Origin: Nocardioides speluncae
Lineage (GTDB): Bacteria; Actinomycetota; Actinomycetes; Propionibacteriales; Nocardioidaceae
Length of the DNA: 64,000 nt
Direction of reading: 5' to 3'
Assembly: GCF_003121585.1 (NCBI RefSeq)
Contig: NZ_QEOO01000026.1
Location: 62,001-126,000, forward strand
In this document: positions 51,691-59,894 of the stretch, one piece after another
Position numbering within the stretch: position 1 is the first letter of the stretch
Layout: each line of letters opens with the position of its first letter
Translations under genes and position numbers: made by a program
Notes under the pieces: model-generated
The model's input: the letters and a program-made list of their open reading frames with translations, nothing else
Told to the model about the DNA's origin: nothing
Database searches by the model: none

Positions 51691-53138
51691 CCTCCCCAGG
51701 CTCGACCCCGGTCGCCGAGGTCCTGGCCGCGATCGAGAACAGCCCGAGCGGCCCCGAGTACGGCGCATTTTTTGACCTCGACGGCACGCTGGTGCAGGGC
51801 TACACCGCCGGCACCTTCGCCTCCGACCGGCTGCGCCGCGGTGAGGTCGGCCCCGGCGAGTTCGCCCGGGTGCTGCTGGCCGCGGTCGACGGCACCGTGC
51901 TCGGCGGCAACCCGCAGTCAGTTGGCGAGGTCGGCTTCGCCAGCCTGCGCGGCCACTCCGAGGACGAGCTGAACGAGATCGCCGAGCGGCTGTTCCACCA
52001 GAAGATTGCGTCCACGATCCGGCCCGAGGCCCGGGCCATCGTCCGCGCCCACCTCCGCAAGGGGCACACCGTCGCGGTGGCCTCGGCCGCAACCCGGCCG
52101 CAGATCGAGCCGGTCGCCCGCGACCTCGGCATCAGCCACCTGCTGTGTACCGAGCTCGAGGTCGAGGACGGCATCCTCACCGGCCGCGCGGTCGAGGGCA
52201 TGCTGTGGGGCGACCGGAAGGCGAAGGCGGTGCGCGCGTTCGGCAAGGAGCACGGCATCGACCTGCCCGCCAGTACGGCGTACGCCAACGGCCACGAGGA
52301 CATCGCGTTCCTCAGCAGCGTCGGCCACCCACACGCCCTCAACCCGCACCCGCTCCTGCGCGCGGCCGCCGAGCAGTACGGCTGGCCGGTGGTGATGCTC
52401 CGCGAGCCACGGACCGCCGGGCTGCGCTCGGTGGTGCGTACCGGCGCCGCGCTCGCCGGCCTGAACGCCGGGCTGGCCGCGGGCGTCGCGTACGGCGTGA
52501 TCAAGCAGGACCGGAAGGCCGGCATCAACAAGGGCATCGAGCTGGCCACCAGGACCGCGCTGAGCCTGGGCGGGGTCAAGCTCAACGTGGTCGGCCGCGA
52601 GCACATCGACGCGGCCCGGCCGGCGGTGTTCATCGGCAACCACCAGAGCTCGCTGGACCCGGTCGTCGTCGGCGCCCTGCTCGAGCACGACGTCACCGGC
52701 GTCGCCAAGAAGGAGGCGAAGTACGACCCGCGGATGCTGATGATGACGCTGTTCATGGACCCGGCGTTCATCGACCGCGGCAACGTCAACAGCGCCAAGG
52801 CGACCCTTGATGGCGTCGTCGACAAGCTGCGCGGCGGTACCTCGGTGATGATCTTCCCTGAGGGCACCCGGCTGCCGACGCCGGTGCTCGGCCGGTTCAA
52901 GAAGGGCGCGTTCCACATCGCGATGCAGGCCGGCGTACCCGTCGTGCCGATCGTGATCCGCAACGCCGGCGAGCTGATGTGGCGGGGGGCGACGTTCATG
53001 AACGAAGGCACCGTCGACATCGCCGTTCTGCCGCCGATCCCGACCGAGGACTGGACCGCCGACGACCTCGAAGCGCGGGTGGCCGAGGTGCGACAGCTGT
53101 ACGTCGACACGCTGGACGACTGGCCCGGTGACTCATGA
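51687..53138 (+). CDS. Fusion of HAD-IB phosphatase and PlsC-type 1-acylglycerol-3-phosphate acyltransferase
   Basis: 483 aa. The N-terminal 220 residues are a HAD phosphatase of the SerB-like subfamily IB (AFFDLDGTLV nucleophile loop; SAATRPQIEP; AYANGHEDIAFL). The C-terminal half is PlsC: IGNHQSSLDP (H-x4-D), FIDRGN, IFPEGTRLP and VPIVIRNAG. PlsC adds the second acyl chain to lysophosphatidate; the HAD half could remove a phosphate, e.g. from lysophosphatidate or phosphatidate, but its substrate is unproven. Such fusions are common in mycolata and relatives. ATGA overlap with plsB. Confidence 0.93.
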   Translation: MTSPGSTPVAEVLAAIENSPSGPEYGAFFDLDGTLVQGYTAGTFASDRLRRGEVGPGEFARVLLAAVDGTVLGGNPQSVGEVGFASLRGHSEDELNEIAERLFHQKIASTIRPEARAIVRAHLRKGHTVAVASAATRPQIEPVARDLGISHLLCTELEVEDGILTGRAVEGMLWGDRKAKAVRAFGKEHGIDLPASTAYANGHEDIAFLSSVGHPHALNPHPLLRAAAEQYGWPVVMLREPRTAGLRSVVRTGAALAGLNAGLAAGVAYGVIKQDRKAGINKGIELATRTALSLGGVKLNVVGREHIDAARPAVFIGNHQSSLDPVVVGALLEHDVTGVAKKEAKYDPRMLMMTLFMDPAFIDRGNVNSAKATLDGVVDKLRGGTSVMIFPEGTRLPTPVLGRFKKGAFHIAMQAGVPVVPIVIRNAGELMWRGATFMNEGTVDIAVLPPIPTEDWTADDLEARVAEVRQLYVDTLDDWPGDS

Positions 53139-53148
53139 AGGGTGAGCG

Positions 53149-54600
53149 ATGAAGCACGAGGAGGCGTCGCCCGAGGAGGCGGCGGTCAACCACGAGGTCT
53201 GGTCGCTGGCCGCGCAGTGGGGCTCGGACTCCCGGATGAACGAGCTGGAGACGTTCATGTGGCGCAGCGAGCGCCACCCCTACCGGTCCTCGACCATCTG
53301 CTCTCTCGCGATGCTCGCCGAGGAGCCGGACTGGGAGCGGCTGTACGCCGCGCACCAGTGGGCGGCCGAGCTGATCCCGCGGATGTCGGAGCGGGTGCTG
53401 GAGCCGTCGGTGCCGGTCGGGCCCGCGGCCTGGGTCGCCGATCCCGCGTTCGACCTCGACTACCACCTGCGGCGTGCCCAGCTGCGCGCGCCCGGGACGC
53501 AGGCCCAGCTGCTGGAGTTCGTCCAGGGCGAGGCGATGCGGCCCTTCGACCGCACCCGGCCGCTCTGGGAGGGCACGCTGATCGAGGGCCTTGAGGACGG
53601 CAAGGCGGCGTACCTGCTCAAGCTCCACCACTCGCTCACCGACGGCCTGGGCGGCATCCAGCTGATGGCGCTGGTGCAGAGCCGCACCCCCAAGCACACC
53701 CCGAAGCAGCCGATCGACCACTCCCACCGGCAGCCGCCCGAGCCCGACCCGAACCGGCTCGCCGTCGACGAGGCGACCGAGCAGGCGCGGGCGGTGCCGC
53801 AAGCGGCGCGCAAGCTGCTGGCGACCGGACTGCAGGGGCTGTCCAGCCCGGGTACGTCGGTCTCCTCGACGCTGCGTTTCACCGGCTCGCTGCGCCGGAT
53901 GCTCTCCCCGCCGCCCACCGGGGGCTCCCCGCTGTGGCGGCAGCGCACCGGCCGGGTCTGGCGGTTCGGCACACTCGAGTGTGAGTTCGCGCGGCTGCGG
54001 GCCGCCGCCAAGGTGACCAGCGCGTCGGTCAACGACGCGTACGTCGCCGCGCTGCTCGGCGGCATCCGGCGCTACCACGAGGACCACGACGTCGAGCTGG
54101 ACAAGCTGCCGATGGCGATGCCTCTGAGCGTGCGGAAGTCCGACGACCCGATGGGTGGCAACAAGTTCGCGGGCGCGATGTTCGCCGCTCCGGTGTCGAT
54201 CGAGGACCCCGCCGAGCGGATCGCGACCATCCGGGGCATCGTGCTCTCGGTGCGCGTCGAGCCGGCGCTGGACACGCTGTCCCTGATCACCCCGGTGGTG
54301 AACCGGCTGCCGTCCAGCGTCGGCGCCGCCGCAGCCCAGATCTCCTCGGCGGCCGACCTCTCGGCCTCCAACGTGCCGGGCCTGCCGTACGCGACGTACA
54401 TGGCCGGCGCGAAGGTCGAGAAGGTGATCCCCTTCGGGCCGCTGCCCGGCGTCGCGGTGATGGCCGCGATGGTCACCCACAATGGCACCTGCTGCATCGG
54501 CCTGAACATGGACGGCTCGGTCATCAACGACCCCGAGCACCTCATCGCCTGCATGCACGCCGGCTTCGACGAGGTCCTCGCCCTCGCCGACCAGAAGTAG
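53149..54600 (+). CDS. Wax ester synthase / diacylglycerol acyltransferase (WS/DGAT)
   Basis: 483 aa. The catalytic motif HHSLTDG (HHxxxDG) lies near residue 160 in YLLKLHHSLTDGLGGIQLM, and NDAYVAALLGGIRRYHEDH and PLPGVAVMAAMVTHNGTCCIGLNMDG are the second conserved regions. WS/DGATs make triacylglycerol or wax esters as storage lipid. It lies 10 nt after the PlsC fusion, so PlsB, PlsC-HAD and WS/DGAT form one operon that reaches from glycerol-3-phosphate to triacylglycerol if the HAD domain is the phosphatase. Confidence 0.93.
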   Translation: MKHEEASPEEAAVNHEVWSLAAQWGSDSRMNELETFMWRSERHPYRSSTICSLAMLAEEPDWERLYAAHQWAAELIPRMSERVLEPSVPVGPAAWVADPAFDLDYHLRRAQLRAPGTQAQLLEFVQGEAMRPFDRTRPLWEGTLIEGLEDGKAAYLLKLHHSLTDGLGGIQLMALVQSRTPKHTPKQPIDHSHRQPPEPDPNRLAVDEATEQARAVPQAARKLLATGLQGLSSPGTSVSSTLRFTGSLRRMLSPPPTGGSPLWRQRTGRVWRFGTLECEFARLRAAAKVTSASVNDAYVAALLGGIRRYHEDHDVELDKLPMAMPLSVRKSDDPMGGNKFAGAMFAAPVSIEDPAERIATIRGIVLSVRVEPALDTLSLITPVVNRLPSSVGAAAAQISSAADLSASNVPGLPYATYMAGAKVEKVIPFGPLPGVAVMAAMVTHNGTCCIGLNMDGSVINDPEHLIACMHAGFDEVLALADQK

Positions 54601-54609
54601 CCGACCCGC

Positions 54610-54764
54610 CCCGTCTTCACGCCGTACGACGCCCACCCGGCCCGTCATCACGCCGTACGACGCCCACCCGGCCCGTCTTCACGCGATGGATGTCAACACC
54701 GGCCGGGTCAGCGTCCGTCACCGCGAACACGGGCCGGGTCAGCGTGCGTCACCGTGAACACGAG
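54610..54764. repeat. Facing arrays of 31-bp repeats
   Basis: Left array: units at 54610-54640 and 54641-54671 (29-30 of 31 bases identical; CCCGTCTTCACGCC...CACCCGG) plus a partial third. Right array: units at 54703-54733 and 54734-54764 (CCGGGTCAGCG...) plus a partial third. The right units are the reverse complement of the left ones at about two thirds of positions, so the arrays face each other around ATGGATGTCAACA. No spacers of unique sequence, so not a CRISPR. The whole region can fold into long stems and may act as a bidirectional terminator behind the WS/DGAT gene. The rest of the 286-bp gap shows nothing more. Confidence 0.75.
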
Positions 54765-54886
54765 CCGGATCGGCGCGGACAAATGTGCGACGGCTGTCAT
54801 CCAGAACGGCCTGCCATCTCGTCTGTCTACCAAGGGGGACCGCGCGAGCCGCGGTCTAGTGGTTGCGGCGACGGGGGCGTGGGGGC

Positions 54887-56917
54887 ATGTATCGGACCGA
54901 CATTCAAGGCTTGCGCGCGCTCGCAGTCGGGACAGTGGTCGCCTGCCACGCGGGTGTCCCCGGTCTTGCTGGCGGTTTCATCGGCGTCGACCTCTTCTTC
55001 GTGATCTCCGGCTTCCTGATCACCGGACTGCTACTCGCTGAGGCCGAGAAGGACCAGCGCGTGTCACTCCTCGGCTTCTGGGCCAGGCGCGCCCGCCGGA
55101 TCCTGCCCGCCTCGACCGTCGTCCTGGCCGCGACCGGCCTGGCCTCCGCGCTGATACTGCCGGTGCTGCAGCGGCCGACGGTCTCGGTCGACCTGGTCTG
55201 GTCGGCCCTGTTCGGGGCGAACTGGCGGTTCGCGCAGCAGCAGACCGACTACCTGGCCCAGGACCGTGCCGAGAGCCCGGTGCTCCACTACTGGTCGCTG
55301 GCCGTGGAGGAGCAGTTCTACCTGGTGTGGCCACTGGTGGTCGCGGTCGCCGTAGCGGTGTTCGCGGGACGGCGGGTGTCCGCGCGGCTGGTCCTCGGCG
55401 TGACCACGGCGCTGATCGTCGTGGCCTCGTTCGGCTATGCGGTCCACCTGACCGCGGTCAACCAGCCCTTCGCCTACTTCGGTACGCCGGCCCGGGCCTG
55501 GCAGCTGGGCGCCGGCGCCCTGCTGGCCATCGCCTCGCCCCTCCTGCGCAAGCTCCGCCCGGTCGCCACGAACAGCATGGCCACGCTCGGCCTGGCCGGC
55601 TACATGTGGTCGGTGGTCAGCCTGCGCGAGACCGGCGGTACGACGCCGTACCCGGGCTGGCTGGCGCTGGTCCCGACGGTTGCCGCCGTCCTGCTGGTCG
55701 CATCCGGATCCGGGCCGCGGCTGCCAGTTGTCGGGCGAATCCTGTCGGTCCGGCCACTGCAGGTGATCGGCGACCTGTCCTACGCCTGGTACCTGTGGCA
55801 CTTCCCGTTCCTGGTCCTCGGCCATGTCTGGTTCGCGGACCGCGCCGGGCCGCTGGTCACCACGGCGCTGGTCGTGGCCTCGCTCGGCGCCGCATGGCTG
55901 ACGTTCCGCTACATCGAGGCGCCGATCCGGCGACTCCCCACGCTGGTCGTGAGCAGCCGGCGCTCGCTCCAGCTCGGCGCCGCGCTGGTCGCGTGCGCAG
56001 TGACGACCGGCGCCTTCGCCCCCTCGCTCGGCTCGAACCCGACCACCACTGTCGCCTCGGAGGACGGCCGGGTCGTCACCTTGCGGCCGGCGCCGGCCGA
56101 CGCAGCCGGGGATGCGGTCTCGATGCGGGCCACCGGCTGCGACCTCGACTTCGAGGAGGTCGAACCGCCGGCCTGTGACTTCGGGCAGGCTGACTCCGAC
56201 AAGCGGGTCATCCTGCTCGGTGACAGCCATGCAGCGATGATGTTCCCGCCGCTGGAGCGTGCGGCGCAGAAGCACGGCTGGTGGCTGACCAGCTGGACCA
56301 AGAGCGCCTGCCCGGTGGCAGACGTGACCAAGTACGACGAGAGCCGAGCACGCGAGTTCCGCGAATGCGACGAGTTCCGCACCAAGATCCTCCGGCGGAT
56401 CATCGAGGCGAACCCCGACGTGGTCTTCGTGGCGTCCGCGGTGACGCCGGACCGACGCGTCATCGATCGCGCGAGCGGTGAGCTGCTGGAGCCTGGGCCT
56501 TCCCGGAGGCTGATCCAAGCGGGCCTCCGGAAGAGTGTCCGTCAGCTCGTCGCTGCGGGAATCCAGGTGATCGTCATGGTCGACCCGCCGAGCGCGCCGT
56601 TCAACCCGCCGGCCTGCCTGGCCGAGGCCGAGTCGGTCACCGAGTGCGAGTTCCCCCGGCCGGAGCTCCGCAACACTGAACGACGGGCCCTGACGGGCAT
56701 CGGCGGCGTCTCCTTCCTGGACTTCACCAAGCAGATCTGCGCCACCGAGACCTGCACACCGGTACGCGGCAACATCCTGATGTACCGCGACACGGCACAC
56801 ATCACCAAGACCTACGCGATGACGCTGACCGACCGGATCGCCTCGCTACACGACCTCGTGCTCCTCCACGACGACGGCACCACCGCAGCAGTTGCAGATC
56901 CCCAACCCGCACATTGA
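54887..56917 (+). CDS. OafA-type acyltransferase with C-terminal SGNH domain
   Basis: 676 aa. The N-terminal 370 residues form an acyltransferase-3 membrane domain with about ten helices (MYRTDIQGLRALAVGTVVACHAG..., FFVISGFLITG, SPVLHYWSLAVEEQFYLVWPLVV, SYAWYLWHFPFL). The extracytoplasmic C-terminal part is an SGNH esterase/acetyltransferase domain: nucleophile in ILLGDSHAAMMFPPL and D-x-x-H in YRDTAHITKTYA. Such proteins O-acetylate cell-surface polysaccharides or peptidoglycan. ATG 54887 is the family start (RTDIQGLRALAV). The polyamine binding-protein gene follows only 15 nt downstream. Confidence 0.93.
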   Translation: MYRTDIQGLRALAVGTVVACHAGVPGLAGGFIGVDLFFVISGFLITGLLLAEAEKDQRVSLLGFWARRARRILPASTVVLAATGLASALILPVLQRPTVSVDLVWSALFGANWRFAQQQTDYLAQDRAESPVLHYWSLAVEEQFYLVWPLVVAVAVAVFAGRRVSARLVLGVTTALIVVASFGYAVHLTAVNQPFAYFGTPARAWQLGAGALLAIASPLLRKLRPVATNSMATLGLAGYMWSVVSLRETGGTTPYPGWLALVPTVAAVLLVASGSGPRLPVVGRILSVRPLQVIGDLSYAWYLWHFPFLVLGHVWFADRAGPLVTTALVVASLGAAWLTFRYIEAPIRRLPTLVVSSRRSLQLGAALVACAVTTGAFAPSLGSNPTTTVASEDGRVVTLRPAPADAAGDAVSMRATGCDLDFEEVEPPACDFGQADSDKRVILLGDSHAAMMFPPLERAAQKHGWWLTSWTKSACPVADVTKYDESRAREFRECDEFRTKILRRIIEANPDVVFVASAVTPDRRVIDRASGELLEPGPSRRLIQAGLRKSVRQLVAAGIQVIVMVDPPSAPFNPPACLAEAESVTECEFPRPELRNTERRALTGIGGVSFLDFTKQICATETCTPVRGNILMYRDTAHITKTYAMTLTDRIASLHDLVLLHDDGTTAAVADPQPAH

Positions 56918-56932
56918 GACACGGAGACAGAC

Positions 56933-58120
56933 ATGAGAATCCGAAAGCTGACCAGGCGGACCCGCGCCGTGGTCGTGGCGCTTGCGATCGCGCCGCTGCT
57001 GATGGTCGCCGCCTGCGGTGACGACGGCGGCTCCGACGAGGCCTCCGAGGAGGCGATCACCGAGCTCGGCGAGAACGAGGGACAGGTGTCGATCCTGGCC
57101 TGGCCGGGCTACGTCGAGGACGGCAGCAACGACCCCGAGGTGGACTGGGTCACGCCGTTCGAGGAGGACACCGGCTGTGAGGTGACCAGCAAGGTGTACG
57201 GCACCTCCGACGAGGCGCTGAACCTGGCCAAGACCGGCGAGTACGACGTCGTCGCGGCGTCGGGCGACCTGTCGCTCCGGCTGATCGCAGCGGGTGAGGC
57301 CGCACCGGTGAACACCGATCTGGTGCCGAACTACGAGAACGTCTTCGACTTCCTCAAGGACACCGAGTGGAACAGCGTCGACGGCGTCAACTACGGCGTA
57401 CCACACGGGTACGGCGCCAACCTGCTGATGTACAACGAGGAGTCGGTCGACCCGCCGACGTCGTGGGGCGCGGTCTTCGAAGAGGAGGAGCTGGCCAAGC
57501 ACAAGGGCAAGGTCACGGCGTATGACTCACCCATCTACATCGCGGACGCGGCGCTGTACCTGATGAAGCACCAGCCCGACCTCGAGATCACCAACCCGTA
57601 CGCACTCGACCAGAAGCAGCTGGACGCCTCGGTCGACCTGCTCAAGACCCAGCGTGAGTACGTCGGCGAGTACTGGTCGGACTACCTCAAGCTGATCTCC
57701 GCGTTCGAGACCGGCGACACCACCATCGGCACCACCTGGCAGGTGATCGTCAACGCGATCGGCAAGGACAACGTGAAGGCGGTCCTTCCCGAGGAGGGCG
57801 CGACGGCGTGGAACGACACCTGGATGCTGTCGGCGCAGGCCGAGAACGTGAACTGCGCGTACGCCTGGATGGACTACATCGTGAGCCCCAAGGCCAACGC
57901 CCAGGCGACCGAGTACTTCGGCGAGGCACCCAACAGCGAGGCCGCCTGCGCCGAGACCACCGACCCGACCCACTGCGAGACCTTCCACGCCGGTGACGAG
58001 GAGTTCTCCAAGCAGCTCTGGTACTGGCGCACGCCGGTCAAGGAATGCCTCGACGGGCGTGATGTGGAGTGCACCGACTACTCCCAGTGGACGACGGCCT
58101 GGACCGAGATCAAGGGCTGA
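56933..58120 (+). CDS. ABC transporter substrate-binding lipoprotein, spermidine/putrescine-type
   Basis: 395 aa. Lipoprotein signal (lipobox MVAAC) followed by an acidic linker (GDDGGSDEASEEAI) and a PotD-like fold: SILAWPGYVED, EDTGCEVTSKVYGTSDEAL, YDVVAASGDLSLRLIAAGEAAPVNTDLVPNYENVFDFL, GYGANLLMYN, CAYAWMDYIVSPKANAQ. It captures polyamine-like compounds outside the cell for the two permeases behind it. GGAGA precedes the ATG by 7 nt. Confidence 0.92.
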   Translation: MRIRKLTRRTRAVVVALAIAPLLMVAACGDDGGSDEASEEAITELGENEGQVSILAWPGYVEDGSNDPEVDWVTPFEEDTGCEVTSKVYGTSDEALNLAKTGEYDVVAASGDLSLRLIAAGEAAPVNTDLVPNYENVFDFLKDTEWNSVDGVNYGVPHGYGANLLMYNEESVDPPTSWGAVFEEEELAKHKGKVTAYDSPIYIADAALYLMKHQPDLEITNPYALDQKQLDASVDLLKTQREYVGEYWSDYLKLISAFETGDTTIGTTWQVIVNAIGKDNVKAVLPEEGATAWNDTWMLSAQAENVNCAYAWMDYIVSPKANAQATEYFGEAPNSEAACAETTDPTHCETFHAGDEEFSKQLWYWRTPVKECLDGRDVECTDYSQWTTAWTEIKG

Positions 58121-58124
58121 TGCC

Positions 58125-59039
58125 GTGTCCGTCGACACCAGCAGGGCAACCGTCCCCCGTCAGCGGGGGACGGTTGCCCGTCGGATCTCCTCACTGTTCA
58201 GCAGGCATGCCTGGATGCGGCTGACGGCGCTCCTCGCGGCGCCGCTCGTCTGGCTGATCGCGATCTACGTCGTCGCGCTGGCGGCGCTGCTGATCACGGC
58301 CCTGTGGCGGGTCGACAGCTTCACCGGGAACCTCGACCGCAGCACCTACTCGCTCGACAACATCAAGACCGTCCTCACCACGCCGCTGTACCGCACGGTC
58401 GCCATCCGCACCGTCGGCATCGCCGCGCTGGTCACCGTGATCGACATCCTGATCGCGTTGCCGATCGCGTTCTACATGGCCAAGGTGGCCTCGCCCCGCA
58501 TCCGCGGCGTGCTGCTGATCGCCGTACTCACCCCGCTGTGGGCGAGCTACCTGGTGAAGGCGTTCGCCTGGCGGGCGACGCTCTCCAACGGCGGGTTGCT
58601 GGAGTGGCTCGGCGCGCCTGTCGGCCTGCAGTCCCCCGGCTACGGGCTCACCGCGGTGGTGCTGACCCAGGCCTACATCTGGCTGCCCTACGTCATCCTG
58701 CCCATCTACGCCGGGCTGGAGCGGGTGCCGGACTCGATCCTGAACGCGTCCAGCGACCTGGGCGCTCCGGCGTGGACCACGCTGCGGCTGGTCGTGCTGC
58801 CGATGCTGGTGCCGGCGATCATCGCGGGCTCGATCTTCAGCTTCTCGCTGACCCTGGGTGACTACATCACCGTCAACATCGTCGGTGGCGCCAACCAGAT
58901 GCTCGGCAACCTCGTCTTCGTCAACGCCGGCGCTGCCAACAACCTGCCGCTCGCGGCGGCCGTGGCGCTGATCCCGATCACGATCATGATCGTCTACCTC
59001 GCGGCGGTACGTCGTACCGGCGCCCTCGACAACCTGTGA
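58125..59039 (+). CDS. ABC transporter permease, PotB-type
   Basis: 304 aa with six membrane helices. The permease loop is ASSDLGAPAWTTLRLVVLPMLVPAIIAGSIFSFSLTLGDYI. GTG 58125 stands 4 nt after the binding-protein stop, with AAGGG about 9 nt away; but the first 30 codons contain a 15-bp perfect stem-loop, so ATG 58215 (MRLTALLAAPLVW) could be the true start and the stem-loop an intercistronic element. Part of the polyamine-type uptake system. Confidence 0.88.
   Translation: MSVDTSRATVPRQRGTVARRISSLFSRHAWMRLTALLAAPLVWLIAIYVVALAALLITALWRVDSFTGNLDRSTYSLDNIKTVLTTPLYRTVAIRTVGIAALVTVIDILIALPIAFYMAKVASPRIRGVLLIAVLTPLWASYLVKAFAWRATLSNGGLLEWLGAPVGLQSPGYGLTAVVLTQAYIWLPYVILPIYAGLERVPDSILNASSDLGAPAWTTLRLVVLPMLVPAIIAGSIFSFSLTLGDYITVNIVGGANQMLGNLVFVNAGAANNLPLAAAVALIPITIMIVYLAAVRRTGALDNL
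58144..58179 (+). promoter_or_regulatory. Strong stem-loop at the binding-protein/permease junction
   Basis: Perfect 15-bp arms GGGCAACCGTCCCCC / GGGGGACGGTTGCCC around a 6-nt loop GTCAGC, 24 nt after the binding-protein stop. Such structures between the binding-protein and permease genes stabilise the upstream mRNA or partly stop transcription, so that more binding protein than permease is made. It could also hinder ribosomes at GTG 58125. Confidence 0.6.
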
Positions 59040-59054
59040 ACCTGTGAGGCCGAA

Positions 59055-59855
59055 GTGATTCTGAGCTCGAGCGCACGCCGGGTCCTCGCCGTACTCACCT
59101 GGGCGGTGCTGGCACTGATCTACGTGCCGCTGATCGTCGTGGTGTTCAACTCCTTCAACACCAACCAGGCGATGACCTGGCCGCCGGACGGGTTCACCCT
59201 CACCTGGTGGAAGCGCGCGTGGGAGAGCCAGGGCGCTCGAGAGGCGGTGCTCACCAGCCTCCAGGTCGCGGCGCTGGCGACGCTGACCGCGCTCGTGCTC
59301 GGCACCCTGCTCGCGTTCGCCCTGCAGCGCTTCGACTTCTTCGGCAAGAGCTCGGTGAACCTACTGGTGATCCTGCCGATCGCGCTGCCCGGCATCGTCA
59401 CCGGAATCGCGCTGAACAACGCGTTCAAGGGCATCATGAACGTCGAGCTGTCCCTGCTCACGCTGGTCGTGGCGCACGCGACGTTCTGCATCGTGACGGT
59501 GTTCAACAACGTCCAGGCGCGGCTGCGGCGGATGGGCGGGAACCTCGAGGAGGCGTCGTCCGACCTGGGTGCGGGGATCTGGACCACCTTCCGGCTGGTC
59601 ACCTTCCCGCAGCTGCGCTCGGCGCTGCTGGCCGGCGGCCTGCTGGCCTTCGCGCTGAGCTTCGACGAGATCATCGTGACCACGTTCACCGCCGGCATCG
59701 ACCTGACGACGCTGCCGATCTGGATCCTCAACAACATGTTCCGCCCCAGCCAGGCACCTGTGGTGAACGTCGTCGCCGTGGTGATGATCCTGCTGTCGAT
59801 CGTCCCGATCTGGATCGCGCAGAAGCTGTCCAGCGACACCCAGGGTGTCCAATGA
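59055..59855 (+). CDS. ABC transporter permease, PotC-type
   Basis: 266 aa with six membrane helices (LAVLTWAVLALIYVPLIVVVFNSF first). The loop that contacts the ATPase is EEASSDLGAGIWTTFRLVTFPQLRSALLAGGLLAFALSFDEIIVTTF. GTG 59055 follows the PotB-type gene by 15 nt. Together the two permeases form the membrane channel; the ATP-binding subunit is not encoded in this window. Confidence 0.92.
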   Translation: MILSSSARRVLAVLTWAVLALIYVPLIVVVFNSFNTNQAMTWPPDGFTLTWWKRAWESQGAREAVLTSLQVAALATLTALVLGTLLAFALQRFDFFGKSSVNLLVILPIALPGIVTGIALNNAFKGIMNVELSLLTLVVAHATFCIVTVFNNVQARLRRMGGNLEEASSDLGAGIWTTFRLVTFPQLRSALLAGGLLAFALSFDEIIVTTFTAGIDLTTLPIWILNNMFRPSQAPVVNVVAVVMILLSIVPIWIAQKLSSDTQGVQ

Positions 59856-59894
59856 TCCGAGTACAGCCGAGCACAGAGACCGAGGAGTAGCGCG

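Noticed and set aside
54610-54764. CRISPR-like array
   Set aside because: Units of 31 bp are directly adjacent, occur in two opposite orientations and have no spacers or cas genes.
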